Source of the DNA: JABWBD01 sp040768665
Lineage (GTDB): Bacteria; Planctomycetota; Planctomycetia; Pirellulales; Thermoguttaceae
Reading direction: 5' to 3'
Length of the DNA: 64,000 nucleotides
NCBI GenBank assembly: GCA_040768665.1
Contig: JAXGMN010000014.1
Span: forward strand, 186,001 to 250,000
The notes below the pieces were generated by a model. It was not told where the DNA came from and did not search any database. It worked only from the letters and a program-made list of their open reading frames with translations. Positions 36,786-45,660 of this stretch are shown here, in pieces. Every line of letters begins with the position of its first letter. The stretch's first letter is position 1. Position numbers and translations under genes: made by a program.

Positions 36786-38219
36786 ATGCCAAGGATGTCT
36801 TGCCGAAAAATGAGTTGGGTCTGCCTCGTCTTTTGCCTCGTTTGCAGCGCCGGCTGCGAACCCGGATCATCCGATTCTGAATTCGTGGATCCGCCGGCCA
36901 TCTCCACTGCTGCGCCGCAACCGGCCGTCCGCGGAGTCGACTGGCCGCGGTTCCTCGGCCCCGCCGGCGACAGCAAGTCGCCCGAGACGGGCATCTTGAC
37001 CGACTGGGGTGAGTGCGGGCCGCCGGTCGTCTGGCATCGTGAATTGGGCACGAGCTACGGGATCGGTTCGGTTGCCGACGGCCGCTACTTCCAGTTCGAC
37101 CGCCACGGCGACCAGGCCCGGCTGACCTGCCTGGACAGCCGCACCGGCGAGTTTCTCTGGAAATACGAATACCCGACCGACTACGAGGACATGCTCGGCT
37201 ACAACAATGGGCCGCGGTGTTCGCCGGTCGTCGACGACGGCCTGGTCTATCTTTTCGGGGCGGAAGGCGAACTCCACTGTGTCCGCGCCGAGGATGGCAC
37301 ACACGTATGGCATGTCGATACGGCGAAACAGTTCGACGTCGTGCAGAATTTCTTTGGCGTCGGCAGTACGCCGGTCGTCCAGGGCCATCTGCTGATCGTC
37401 GTGGTCGGCGGCAGCCCGCCGGAGTCGCAGGACGCCGGGCGGTTCGATCTCGATCGCGCGCAAGGCGCCGGCAGCGGGATCGTCGCCTTCGACAAGCGGA
37501 ACGGGGAAGTGAAGTACGCCGTCACCGACGAACTGGCCGGATACGCGGCGCCGCAACCGGCGACGATCGACGGCCGCCGCTGGTGCTTCGTCTTCGCTCG
37601 CGGCGGGCTGGCCGGCTTCGATCCTCAAACGGGCCGGCTCGATTTCCATTACCCCTGGCGGTCCCGGCTTCGCGACAGCGTCAATGCCAGCACTCCGGTC
37701 GTCTTCGGCGATGAGGTCTTCATCTCCGAATGCTACGGACCGGGCAGCTCACTGCTCCGCGTCCGCCCGGGCGGGTACGAGGTCGTTTGGAAGGATCCGC
37801 CGGGGCGCAACAAGTCGATGCAGGCCCACTGGAACACGCCGATCTACCACGACGGCTATCTCTACGGCTCCAGCGGCCGCCATTCCAGCGAAGCCGAGCT
37901 CCGCTGCATCGAGTGGAAGACCGGCAAGGTGATGTGGAGCGAACCGCGGCTCCGGCGGGCGTCGCTCCTCTACGTCGACGGGCATTTCGCCTGTCTCAGC
38001 GAGGACGGTATGCTGCGGCTGGTCGAAGCCAACAAGGATCGCTACGTCGAGGTTGCCCGTTCGGTCGTCCGCGAGTCGCCGGACGCCCCGCCGCTGATCA
38101 CTCCGCCCGCGTGGGCCGCCCCGATCCTCGCGCACGGTCTGTTGTACGTCCGCGGCGGTGACCGGGTGGTTTGCATGAAGTTGATTGCGGACGAACGGCG
38201 AACAGCTTCAGGAATGTGA
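36786..38219 (+). CDS. PQQ-like beta-propeller lipoprotein
   Basis: The 477-residue protein begins 28 bases after the DUF4838 gene. A lipobox (LVCSAGC, about residue 23) indicates a lipid-anchored outer or inner membrane protein. The body has repeated propeller strands of the tryptophan-docking type: RLTCLDSRTGEFLWKYEYPT, SPVVDDGLVYLFGAEGELHC, ECRAEDGTHVWHVD-like and RCIEWKTGKVMWSE. Most planctomycete proteins of this type lack PQQ-binding residues and are scaffolds of unknown role. ATG 36786, 36795 or 36810 are all possible starts. Confidence 0.82.
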   Translation: MPRMSCRKMSWVCLVFCLVCSAGCEPGSSDSEFVDPPAISTAAPQPAVRGVDWPRFLGPAGDSKSPETGILTDWGECGPPVVWHRELGTSYGIGSVADGRYFQFDRHGDQARLTCLDSRTGEFLWKYEYPTDYEDMLGYNNGPRCSPVVDDGLVYLFGAEGELHCVRAEDGTHVWHVDTAKQFDVVQNFFGVGSTPVVQGHLLIVVVGGSPPESQDAGRFDLDRAQGAGSGIVAFDKRNGEVKYAVTDELAGYAAPQPATIDGRRWCFVFARGGLAGFDPQTGRLDFHYPWRSRLRDSVNASTPVVFGDEVFISECYGPGSSLLRVRPGGYEVVWKDPPGRNKSMQAHWNTPIYHDGYLYGSSGRHSSEAELRCIEWKTGKVMWSEPRLRRASLLYVDGHFACLSEDGMLRLVEANKDRYVEVARSVVRESPDAPPLITPPAWAAPILAHGLLYVRGGDRVVCMKLIADERRTASGM

Positions 38220-38346
38220 ACCTCGCCATACAATCCGGAACACACCGTGGCAATGGTACGTGTGTGTCCTCGGTTGTTCCACTTGGCTCTCGCGAAATTT
38301 GGCAGTAAAATTAAGGTGTCACGGGGCAAGAGTGCGAGAGTGACTT

Positions 38347-38785
38347 ATGTCAGGAAAGCGACACCAGAAAGGCCTATCCAGAAAGGGCGGCGGCGAGAGA
38401 TTATCGCCGACCGTGTACGTCATTGCAGGCCCAAACGGAGCCGGAAAGACGTCGTTTGCGAACCGCTTTCTGCCGGACTTTGTGCGCTGCCGCGAGTTCT
38501 TGAATGCAGATCTGATTGCCGCCGGTCTGTCGCCGTTTGCGCCGGAGACTCAGAACGTTCGGGCCGGGCGGTTGCTGCTTGGACGCATCCGAGAACTGAT
38601 CGAGGCCGCGCAGAATTTTGGCTTTGAGACGACCCTGGCGGGTCGTAGTTACGCGCGGCAGTTCAGGGAGATAAAGGGCATGGGATCATCTCCCACCACG
38701 GCTTATCGCCAGCCAAGACGCTGCCGATCTCCAGGTTCTGGACGCTCCCTTATATAACCAGATCATACGCAGTGCGGAGAAGTAG
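38347..38785 (+). pseudogene. broken zeta-toxin-like P-loop kinase gene
   Basis: The first 110 residues are a well-kept zeta-toxin-like ATPase start: VYVIAGPNGAGKTSFANRFL with Walker A at residues 28-35, FLNADLIAAGLSPFAPE, and FETTLAGRSYARQFREIK. After about base 38676 the frame becomes meaningless and stops at 38757. A neighbouring frame supplies the family's C-terminal end, PRLIASQDAADLQVLDAPLY then NQIIRSAEK, with a stop at 38783-38785. About 60 central residues are missing and the frame is shifted, so the kinase is dead. Chromosomal relatives are usually annotated as zeta toxin or AAA proteins. Confidence 0.75.
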
Positions 38786-38789
38786 ATTC

Positions 38790-39005
38790 ATGGAAAGCGA
38801 AGACGCGAATGCAGCCCTAACGGCAAAGGCGGAAGCCGCTTTCCGGCAGGCGGCAGAGGAAGTCGTTCGGCGGGCCCGAGAGACCGGTACGCCCGTTATC
38901 GTCTGGAAGGATGGCCGTATTGAAAGAATCCCGAGCGAACAAGTGGAGTTGGTTCCAGCCGCCAAGCAGCCCGGCGATCCAGCAGACTCAGCCACAGGCG
39001 GCTGA
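38790..39005 (+). CDS. small partner of the zeta-toxin-like gene (antitoxin-like)
   Basis: The 71-residue protein starts at ATG 38790, 4 bases after the toxin-frame stop and behind GGAGAAG. It contains a helical first half (ANAALTAKAEAAFRQAAEEV) and a short beta unit, TGTPVIVWKDGRIERIPSEQ. Small proteins of this build are regular neighbours of the zeta-like kinase in planctomycetes and cyanobacteria. It appears intact although its partner is broken, which would fit an antitoxin outliving its toxin; that role is inferred from pairing only. Confidence 0.65.
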   Translation: MESEDANAALTAKAEAAFRQAAEEVVRRARETGTPVIVWKDGRIERIPSEQVELVPAAKQPGDPADSATGG

Positions 39006-39232
39006 AGAGCCGGACACGCGTGCGGCCGGCCGCTCTGGACGAAATCCGAGGGAACATACTACGTTGGCGAGTGGAAGGCGAGCGGCGTGCGGATTGGAAC
39101 TCAACCGCCAGTGCAATAGGTTCGGCTTCGCCTGCGTCGAGATCCTGACACGGCGCTTGCACCCAGACCCAATTGCTTATCCCTTCTGTCTTGATCCAGT
39201 ATGCATTTTCCATTTCTGCGGCCCCCGGTTGA

Positions 39233-39295
39233 CCGGCTCATCCGCGAGGCGTGAAGCACGTCGCGCGGAATCTCAATGGATACCGTTGCTTGCAT
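39233..39295 (-). pseudogene. N-terminal remnant resembling UPF0175-type antitoxin
   Basis: From ATG 39295 the first residues MQATVSIEIPRDVLHASRM match the opening of UPF0175-like small proteins, which usually continue into a helix-turn-helix-like region. Here the reading soon turns Arg/Ser-rich and no family features follow. The call rests on about 20 residues. The rest of 39006-39319 holds no supported gene. Confidence 0.3.
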
Positions 39296-39319
39296 TGCGT
39301 TGCTCCGAAATGCCCTGAC

Positions 39320-39811
39320 TTATTGCTCGTCGGGCCGATCATCAGGGCGCGGCGGCAGCGGGACGCCCTTGCTGTTGAACCGGACGACGGCGAAGATCAA
39401 CCGGTCGGTGCCGGTGTTTGTCAGTCCGTGGTAGACCCACGGCTCGGTGTAGAGAATATCACCGCGGCTGGCCGGGAACTCCTTGCCGTCGAGCGACCAT
39501 GTGCCCTTGCCTTCCACGAGAATCAGATATTCCTCTTGGGCATGGCGATGGGCGCGATGCACGGCCTTGCCCGGTTCCACGACTGCCACCGCCGTCAGCA
39601 CGTCCTTCGTGCCGTGCGTCTCGCCGGTGAAGTAGCGTCGCATTTCGCCCCAGTCACCATGATGCGTCTTGGCGTCGTCGAAACGGACGACGCCCGATTT
39701 GAGCGGCTTGGACGGAGGATCCGCCGCCTCGGCAGTTTGCTGCAAGGCCAAGGTGAGGAAGACGCCCAGCGTGAAGATTGCGGACCCTTTGGACCGTAAG
39801 CGTTGTGTCAT
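39320..39811 (-). CDS. secreted cupin-domain protein
   Basis: The 163-residue protein begins MTQRLRSKGSAIFTLGVFLT, a signal peptide with an AEA-A cleavage site near residue 29. The mature part is a single conserved cupin: VHRAHRHAQEEYLILVEGKG (motif 1 with His-x-His and Glu) and ILYTEPWVYHGLTNTG (motif 2 with His). These residues normally bind one metal ion. The substrate is unknown; similar exported cupins are frequent in planctomycetes. Earlier Met codons at 39832 and 39883 are possible but would bury the signal peptide. Confidence 0.82.
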   Translation of the reverse strand: MTQRLRSKGSAIFTLGVFLTLALQQTAEAADPPSKPLKSGVVRFDDAKTHHGDWGEMRRYFTGETHGTKDVLTAVAVVEPGKAVHRAHRHAQEEYLILVEGKGTWSLDGKEFPASRGDILYTEPWVYHGLTNTGTDRLIFAVVRFNSKGVPLPPRPDDRPDEQ

Positions 39812-40106
39812 GCTTCTAACTGTCCGACTCATTTCGGCGATCTCCTGGATCCACTTGGGCGAGGAAATCCCTCCCGCCCGCACTCAACTGCCAACCGGTA
39901 TTCTACCACCATTTGCTCATTCTGCGACACCCCGCCGCGCCCTGCCCGCAAGAATCGCTGGACCCGGCGGCGCGTCTCTCTATTATTTATGTCGACTGCG
40001 GTTGACATTATTCGGGAGGCGGCCGCATTCCCGCCCCCTCGGCGGGCGGCTGTGTTCGCGCAGCCACACTGCCCGCTCCAGCCTCAAGAAAACACAGTTC
40101 CGACGC

Positions 40107-41315
40107 ATGACGCTGGTAGCTCAGCAAATCCCCCATTCTGCCGCGACACGACTCTCAGCAACCCTTGCGCTTCGCACGGAGATTGTCTTCGGGGCCGGCC
40201 AACTCAGCCGTCTCGGCCAGTTGGCCCGCCAGTGCGGGGGAAGGCGTGTGCTGATTGTCACCGATGCAGGCATTGTCCAGGCCGGGCATGTCCAGCGAGC
40301 CGAAGAAATCCTGGGAGACGCCGGGCTGGCGGTCGCTCGGTTTGATGAGGTTATCGAGAACCCCACAACGCGGGCCGTCGAGCGGTGCGTCGCAGCCGCC
40401 CGTTCGCACAGGGCCGACCTGCTCGTCGGTCTCGGCGGCGGCAGCAGTATCGACACGGCCAAAGGCTGCAATTTTCTGTTCACAGGCGGCGGACGGATGG
40501 AAGACTACTGGGGCCGCGGCAAAGCGACCCAGCCGATGCTCCCGATGATCGCCGTTCCGACCACCGCGGGAACCGGAAGCGAGTGCCAGTCGTTCGCACT
40601 AGTTTCCCAGGAGGAGACCCACGCGAAGATGGCCTGCGGCGACGCGAAAGCGGCTCCCCGTATCGCGCTTTTGGATCCAGATCTTACCGCCACACAGCCA
40701 CGCGCCGTGGCAGCCGCGACCGGGCTGGATGCGCTGTCGCATGCCGCTGAGTCGGCCGTCACGGCCGCACGCAATCCGTTTTCGGGGATGTTCTCTCGCG
40801 AGGCTTTCCGCCGCACGGCGAGGAGTCTGGTTCGCGCTGTCACCGATCCATTTGATCTGGATGCGCGGGCCGACATGCTGCTGGGTGCCGCCCTGGCCGG
40901 CGTGGCCATCGAAAACAGTATGCTCGGCGCCGCCCACTCGGCAGCCAATCCGCTTACCGCACGTTACGGCATCACGCACGGGCAGGCGGTTGCCCTGATG
41001 CTTCCCGGCGTGGTTCGATTCAACGCACAAGACGAAGAGGCGTGCCGGATTTATGCCGAACTGGCGGCAGACGTGCAGCTTGAGCCGGCAGGTGGCGATC
41101 CATTTTTGGCGGCGGAGTCTCTTGCCGCGTTTCTCGAGGAAACCCGTCAATCCGCAGGCCTCGCCGGTTCGCTTGCCGAGTTGGGCATCGACGATCCGCC
41201 CATCGAATCGCTCGCCGCGGAGGCCGCCCGACAGTGGACGGCCCGGTTCAATCCGCGGCCCGTGAGTACCGAGGATTTCGCCGCCCTTTACCGACATGTC
41301 TCGGCCCAAGCCTGA
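40107..41315 (+). CDS. iron-containing alcohol dehydrogenase
   Basis: The 402-residue protein has the group III alcohol dehydrogenase fold: nucleotide-binding start RRVLIVTDAGIVQAGHV, the GGGSSIDTAKG loop, MIAVPTTAGTGSECQSFALV, and metal-ligand segments TGLDALSHAAES (Asp/His) and YGITHGQAVALMLPG (His). It would interconvert an aldehyde and an alcohol with NAD(P)H. The long open frame upstream of 40107 looks non-coding. It is the first gene of a seven-gene operon ending at 46955; the next start is 13 bases away. In that setting it may carry out the last reduction of an aryl aldehyde. Confidence 0.9.
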   Translation: MTLVAQQIPHSAATRLSATLALRTEIVFGAGQLSRLGQLARQCGGRRVLIVTDAGIVQAGHVQRAEEILGDAGLAVARFDEVIENPTTRAVERCVAAARSHRADLLVGLGGGSSIDTAKGCNFLFTGGGRMEDYWGRGKATQPMLPMIAVPTTAGTGSECQSFALVSQEETHAKMACGDAKAAPRIALLDPDLTATQPRAVAAATGLDALSHAAESAVTAARNPFSGMFSREAFRRTARSLVRAVTDPFDLDARADMLLGAALAGVAIENSMLGAAHSAANPLTARYGITHGQAVALMLPGVVRFNAQDEEACRIYAELAADVQLEPAGGDPFLAAESLAAFLEETRQSAGLAGSLAELGIDDPPIESLAAEAARQWTARFNPRPVSTEDFAALYRHVSAQA

Positions 41316-41328
41316 TGAGAGGTTATGC

Positions 41329-42675
41329 ATGAGCCCAACTACCGATGTCCTCTCTCGCGAGAAGAACGAAAAGAAGCAGACGACCGCGGGGAACTACTTT
41401 GTCGCCAACTACCCGCCGTTCTCCTTCTGGAAGCCGGAAGCACGCGGACGGGTAGAAGATGTCCTCGACCGTAGGCCGGCAGCGGAAACCCCGCTGGGGC
41501 TCTACCTCCACCTGCCATTCTGCAGAAAACGGTGCCACTTCTGCTACTTTCGCGTATACACCGGTCGCGACGCCAAACGCGACCGGGTGACGAAGTATAT
41601 CGACGCGGTGCTCAGCGAGCTGAGGGCCTATGCAGACAGGCCGCTCATCGCGGGTCGGCTCCCGCAATATGTCTACTTCGGCGGCGGAACGCCTTCGTTT
41701 CTCTCGCCGGAACAACTCGAACACCTGATCCACGGCATGAAAGCGATCTTGCCCTGGGACCGGGCCGAGGAAGTTACCTTCGAGTGCGAACCCGGCACGC
41801 TCGACGAGCGAAAACTCGACGTGCTGGGCGACCTGGGGATCACGCGATTGAGCCTCGGGGTGGAGAACTTCGACGACGGCATCCTCAAGACCAACGGCCG
41901 GGCGCACTTGTCCAAGGAGATCTATCGCTGGTACGAGTACGCCCGCTCGATCGGCTTCCACCAGATCAACATCGACCTGATCGCCGGCATGCTCAACGAG
42001 ACCGATGAGAACTGGCACACCTGCGTTGAGAAGACCGCCCAGTTGGCGCCCGACTGCGTGACCATCTACCAGATGGAAATTCCGTTCAACACGACGATCT
42101 ACCATGAAATGCACGAACGTGGCGAGATCGTGGCCCCGGTGGCCGATTGGCCGACCAAGCGGGCCTGGGTCGCCGAGGCATTCGACAAGCTGGAACAGGC
42201 GGGCTATACGGTCGCTGACGCCTATTCGGCCGTCCGCAACCCCGACGAGTACCGTTTCCGCTACCGCGAGTATCTTTGGAAAGGCGCCGATATGGTTTCG
42301 CTGGGCGTCTCGTCGTTCGGCCATTTCCAGGGCGTGCATTACCAGAACGAAAAGGACTTCGGCCCCTACATGGACCGCGTCGCCAACGGCGAGTTGCCGA
42401 TCCACCGGGCCCTGGAAATGACCGACGAAGAGAAGCTCATCCGGGAGGTGATCCTGCAACTGAAGTTCGGAAGCCTCGACCGGCGGTATTTCCAGACGAA
42501 GTTTGCCACCGATATCTACGATCGATTCTCGCAGCAGCTTGGCCGGCTCCGCGACGAGGGGCACGCAGCGATCGACGACCAGCGCGTCGTCGTCCGCCGG
42601 GACAGCCTGCTGGCGATCGATGAGCTGCTCCACGACTTCTTCCTGCCGCACCACAAAGCTGCCCGCTATACGTAA
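41329..42675 (+). CDS. HemW/HemN-like radical SAM protein
   Basis: The 448-residue protein has the radical SAM cluster motif C65-x3-C69-x2-C72 (GLYLHLPFCRKRCHFCYF), the YVYFGGGTPSFLSPEQLEHL segment and a HemN-type C-terminal region (EEKLIREVILQLKFGSLDRR). It resembles coproporphyrinogen III dehydrogenase-like proteins, many of which are HemW heme chaperones or act in secondary metabolism. Its place inside the aryl operon rather than with heme genes suggests a pathway-specific role. Start ATG 41329 has GAGAGG 6 bases upstream. The preceding stop is 13 bases away and the next gene 11 bases away. Confidence 0.85.
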   Translation: MSPTTDVLSREKNEKKQTTAGNYFVANYPPFSFWKPEARGRVEDVLDRRPAAETPLGLYLHLPFCRKRCHFCYFRVYTGRDAKRDRVTKYIDAVLSELRAYADRPLIAGRLPQYVYFGGGTPSFLSPEQLEHLIHGMKAILPWDRAEEVTFECEPGTLDERKLDVLGDLGITRLSLGVENFDDGILKTNGRAHLSKEIYRWYEYARSIGFHQINIDLIAGMLNETDENWHTCVEKTAQLAPDCVTIYQMEIPFNTTIYHEMHERGEIVAPVADWPTKRAWVAEAFDKLEQAGYTVADAYSAVRNPDEYRFRYREYLWKGADMVSLGVSSFGHFQGVHYQNEKDFGPYMDRVANGELPIHRALEMTDEEKLIREVILQLKFGSLDRRYFQTKFATDIYDRFSQQLGRLRDEGHAAIDDQRVVVRRDSLLAIDELLHDFFLPHHKAARYT

Positions 42676-42686
42676 TCCTGGATCTC

Positions 42687-43280
42687 ATGCCGTCCGTCGA
42701 ATTGACCACCGTCCGCTCGCCGAAGTCGTGCGAAAAGGTTTCCCGGCTGGTAAACCAGCTTTGGGAGTCCGTTTCCGCCGAACCGGTTATTGCCGCGGAG
42801 GTGATCGAACCCGACGACATGCCGGAGCCATATCGCGGGCTGCTGGTCCACCAAAGCGACATGACCTCGCGGCTGACGAACCACTACGGCGAACCGATCT
42901 CGCTTCGCGTCGTGGATCGGGCGATCGAAGCGGACTGGCTCGCGCGGTGCAGTGTCCTGGAAGTCGCCCGCACCCGGCAGCCGGTCGAGTTCGGCGTGAT
43001 CCGGATCAATCTCTTGGTCCTCCCGGATCCGGTTCGCCGGCGGGTGGTCGAGGGCCGGGTACCCCTGGGCGGGCTGCTCAACCGATACGCGATCGGCTAC
43101 CGGAGCTGCCCCGGCGGTTATCTCCGCGTCCGGTCCAACGGCACGATGAACGAGGCATTTGCTCTCGACCAGGCAACCTGGCTTTTCGGACGCTGCAACT
43201 GCCTGTCCGATCTGAGGGAGAGGACCATCGCGGAGGTTGTCGAGATACTCCCGCCAGCACGAATGACGAATGACGAATGA
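42687..43280 (+). CDS. chorismate lyase-like protein (DUF98/UbiC-like)
   Basis: The 197-residue protein matches the UbiC/DUF98 fold: LLVHQSDMTSRLTNHYGEPI early, then LARCSVLEVARTRQPVEFGV, the IRINLLVLPDPVRRRVVEGR strand-helix unit and VPLGGLLNRYAIG near the end. UbiC-type enzymes split chorismate into pyruvate and 4-hydroxybenzoate; relatives in aryl-polyene and glycolipid clusters supply hydroxybenzoate starters. Catalytic Arg and Glu were not proven by alignment. Its last codons and stop lie in the AATGAC heptamer array, 3 bases before the flavoprotein start. Confidence 0.72.
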   Translation: MPSVELTTVRSPKSCEKVSRLVNQLWESVSAEPVIAAEVIEPDDMPEPYRGLLVHQSDMTSRLTNHYGEPISLRVVDRAIEADWLARCSVLEVARTRQPVEFGVIRINLLVLPDPVRRRVVEGRVPLGGLLNRYAIGYRSCPGGYLRVRSNGTMNEAFALDQATWLFGRCNCLSDLRERTIAEVVEILPPARMTNDE

Positions 43281-43295
43281 CGAATGACAAATGAC
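43261..43295. repeat. AATGAC heptamer tandem array across a stop/start junction
   Basis: Four exact GAATGAC units (43261-43288) and one AAATGAC form a 7-bp tandem array. It encodes the C-terminal MTNDE of the chorismate-lyase-like protein, supplies its TGA, and continues into the ATG of the flavoprotein gene. Because the unit is 7 bases, ATG and TGA appear in every frame, so unit gain or loss would change the last residues, the spacing and the start of the next gene. Confidence 0.85.
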
Positions 43296-44564
43296 AAAGA
43301 CACAATGACCAAGGACATGGAACAATTCGACGTGGTGATCGTCGGGGGCGGACCGGCCGGGGCCACCGCCGCGTCGGTGCTCGCGCAACACGGGCGCAAG
43401 GTGCTCGTGCTGGAAAAAGAAGCGTTTCCCCGCTATCACATCGGTGAATCGCTGTTGCCGTTCTGCTACTTCCCGCTTGAGCGGCTTGGCCTGATCGAGC
43501 GGATGAAGGCCTCGCATTTTCCGAAGAAGTATGCGGTGCAATTCGTCTCCACCGACGGCAGGCAATCGACTCCGTTCTATTTCTGCCGGCATCTCCAGCA
43601 CGAGGCTGCACAGACCTGGCAGGTCGTGCGGAGCGAGTTCGACGAAATGCTGTTGGACAATGCCCGGCGGCTGGGGGCCGAGGTCCGGACGGGCGTCGAG
43701 GCGACCGATTTCCTGCGAGAGGACGGCCGCGTGACTGGCATCGCCGCCAGGTCCGCCGATGGCCGCGACCTGGAGATTCACGCACCGGCCACGATCGATG
43801 CCAGCGGCCGGGGAGCCCTGGCGGTCAAACGCCACGGCTGGCGCAAACCCGATCCCTACTTGAACAAAGTGGCGCTCTGGACCTACTTCCGCGGTGCAGT
43901 CCGGGATTCGGGGATCGACGAAGGAAATACCACGGTCGCTTACGTCCCCGAAAAAGGCTGGTTCTGGTACATCCCGCTTCCGGACGACGTGGTGAGCGTC
44001 GGCGTTGTCGCAGAGCGCGACTACCTTTTCCGCGACACGAACGACCTGGCGACCATCTACTGGCGCGAGGTGAAAAACAACGCCTGGATCGAACAGCACC
44101 TCAAGCCCGGCCGCCAAATCGAGGAATTCCGCATCACGAAAGAATATTCGTATCGGTCCGAGTATTGTGCGGCCGACGGTCTGGTGCTTGTGGGCGACGC
44201 GTTCGCGTTTCTCGATCCGGTCTTCTCCTCCGGAGTCTACCTGGCGCTGCGCGGAGGCGAACTGGTCGGCGATGCGGTGCACCAGGCGCTCGCCGAGGGC
44301 GACGTGTCGGCCGACGGTTTTGCAGCCTATGCGGAGCGGCTCTGCTACGAGATCGAGTCGATGCGGAAGCTGGTCTACGCCTTCTACGACCAGGCCTTCA
44401 GCTTCGGCCGGCTGATTCGCAATCACACCCACCTTGCGGGCGACGTGACCGACTGCCTGATCGGCAACTTGAACAAGGATTTTACCAGCCTGTTCGACGC
44501 GGTTTGCGAACAGGCCGCGGTCCCCGCGCCGCTGCCGCACGGCCGGCCGCTGGTGGCCGTCTGA
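43284..44564 (+). CDS. flavin-dependent halogenase-like oxidoreductase
   Basis: The 426-residue protein binds FAD through GGGPAG (residues 22-27, DVVIVGGGPAGATAASVLAQ) and carries FPRYHIGESLLPF, common in the halogenase branch. It has W226-x-W228-x-I230-P231 (GWFWYIPLPDD), the WxWxIP box used to recognise flavin-dependent halogenases, and the second FAD motif LVGDAFAFLDPVFSSGV. A Lys pair (FPKKYAVQF) lies in the region of the halogenase lysine. Relatives in aryl-polyene-type clusters are often annotated simply as NAD(P)/FAD oxidoreductases, so real halogenation is not certain. Alternative starts at 43305 and 43317 exist because of the repeat array. Confidence 0.8.
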   Translation: MTNDKDTMTKDMEQFDVVIVGGGPAGATAASVLAQHGRKVLVLEKEAFPRYHIGESLLPFCYFPLERLGLIERMKASHFPKKYAVQFVSTDGRQSTPFYFCRHLQHEAAQTWQVVRSEFDEMLLDNARRLGAEVRTGVEATDFLREDGRVTGIAARSADGRDLEIHAPATIDASGRGALAVKRHGWRKPDPYLNKVALWTYFRGAVRDSGIDEGNTTVAYVPEKGWFWYIPLPDDVVSVGVVAERDYLFRDTNDLATIYWREVKNNAWIEQHLKPGRQIEEFRITKEYSYRSEYCAADGLVLVGDAFAFLDPVFSSGVYLALRGGELVGDAVHQALAEGDVSADGFAAYAERLCYEIESMRKLVYAFYDQAFSFGRLIRNHTHLAGDVTDCLIGNLNKDFTSLFDAVCEQAAVPAPLPHGRPLVAV

Positions 44565-44599
44565 CCGCATGCAATCCACCAGAGCACGGGAGCGGAGCG

Positions 44600-45088
44600 T
44601 TGGCTTCTGAATTTCGCTGGAAACACCGGGTCGAATTCGGCGAGACCGATATGGCGGGGATCGTCCACTTCACCAACTACTTCCGCTATATGGAGATGGC
44701 CGAACACGCTTTCCTGCGATCGATCGGGTTGTCGGTCCATGCGGAAAACGGTGGCATGGTGGTCTCGTGGCCTCGTATCCGCGCCGAGTGCCAGTTCAGA
44801 GCCCCGCTGACGTTCGAAGACGAGGTCGAGGTCCATCTCACGGTTCGGGACAAGACGGATCGAACGATCACCTATGATTTCCGGTTGTTCGAGAAGGGTG
44901 GCCGCCTGGTCGCCACGGGGGCGACGACCGCAATCTGCGCTTCCATCGAGGGAGGCAGGAAGAAGATGTCGGCGATCGCAATCCCGGACTGGATCGGAGA
45001 GAGGATCGAAGTCGCACCAGCCGCCCTGCAATCGCCTCAACTGGAACCTGTCGGCGAAGGTGACCTTGTGGACAGCCCGACTGCATGA
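44600..45088 (+). CDS. hotdog acyl-CoA thioesterase (4-hydroxybenzoyl-CoA thioesterase-like)
   Basis: The 162-residue protein starts at TTG 44600 behind GGGAGCGG; no in-frame ATG preserves the active site. The N-terminal VEFGETDMAGIVHFTNYFRY has the conserved Asp (Asp17) of 4-hydroxybenzoyl-CoA thioesterase/YbgC-type hotdog enzymes, followed by VSWPRIRAECQFRAPLTFED and a DRTITYDFRLF strand. It should release an aryl or acyl group from CoA (or a carrier). It sits between the halogenase-like gene and an EamA-like gene, whose possible upstream start overlaps its stop. Confidence 0.85.
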   Translation: MASEFRWKHRVEFGETDMAGIVHFTNYFRYMEMAEHAFLRSIGLSVHAENGGMVVSWPRIRAECQFRAPLTFEDEVEVHLTVRDKTDRTITYDFRLFEKGGRLVATGATTAICASIEGGRKKMSAIAIPDWIGERIEVAPAALQSPQLEPVGEGDLVDSPTA

Positions 45089-45117
45089 AGATGCCTGCGA
45101 GATCCGAGCGAGACCGA

Positions 45118-45660
45118 ATGAACTGGCTACTCTTCGCACTGATGACGGTTGCCGCCTGGGGCCTCTACGGCGTCTTTTTGCATTCCGGCCAATCCCTGAT
45201 GCGTGATCCGGTCGATGGTCGGTACAAGGCGTTCCTTTTCGTCGGCATCGCCTACTTTCTGACCGCCGTCGTCGCCCCGTTGGTCCTTTTGTGGCTCCGC
45301 GGCGCGACGTGGAGCTTCTCCGGGCCGGGAATGAGTTGGTCGCTCCTGGCGGGAACGGTCGGCGCGATCGGCGCTTTCTGCGTGCTTTTGGCCTTCGGGG
45401 CCGGCGGGAAGCCGAGCGTGGTGATGTCGATCATCTTTGCCGGGGCGCCGGTCGTCAATGCGGTGGTCGCGCTGGCAATGCATCCGCCCGCGGGCGGATG
45501 GTCGGGTCTGCGATGGCAGTTCGTGGCCGGGATTCTGCTGGCCGCTCTCGGTGGATGCCTCGTGACGCTCTACAAGCCGGCGCCTGGCAGGACCGCCCGT
45601 CCTACTGTGGTCGAGAATGTTTCTGTGGCAAGCGAAGTCGTTGCGTCGAAAAAGTTATGA
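45118..45660 (+). CDS. EamA/DMT-like small membrane protein
   Basis: From ATG 45118 the 180-residue protein has about five membrane helices: WLLFALMTVAAWGLYGVFLH, FVGIAYFLTAVVAPLVLLWL, LLAGTVGAIGAFCVLLAFGA, VVMSIIFAGAPVVNAVVALA and FVAGILLAALGGCLVTLY. The pattern is half of a typical ten-helix DMT/EamA transporter, as in small paired or dimeric forms. It may export the operon's product. ATG 45085, overlapping the thioesterase stop, is an alternative start adding eleven basic residues. Its own stop overlaps the ligase start (ATGA). Confidence 0.78.
   Translation: MNWLLFALMTVAAWGLYGVFLHSGQSLMRDPVDGRYKAFLFVGIAYFLTAVVAPLVLLWLRGATWSFSGPGMSWSLLAGTVGAIGAFCVLLAFGAGGKPSVVMSIIFAGAPVVNAVVALAMHPPAGGWSGLRWQFVAGILLAALGGCLVTLYKPAPGRTARPTVVENVSVASEVVASKKL

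Noticed and set aside
42666..44579. 637-codon minus-strand frame
   Set aside because: It is antisense to the chorismate-lyase-like and halogenase-like genes, which show clear motifs.
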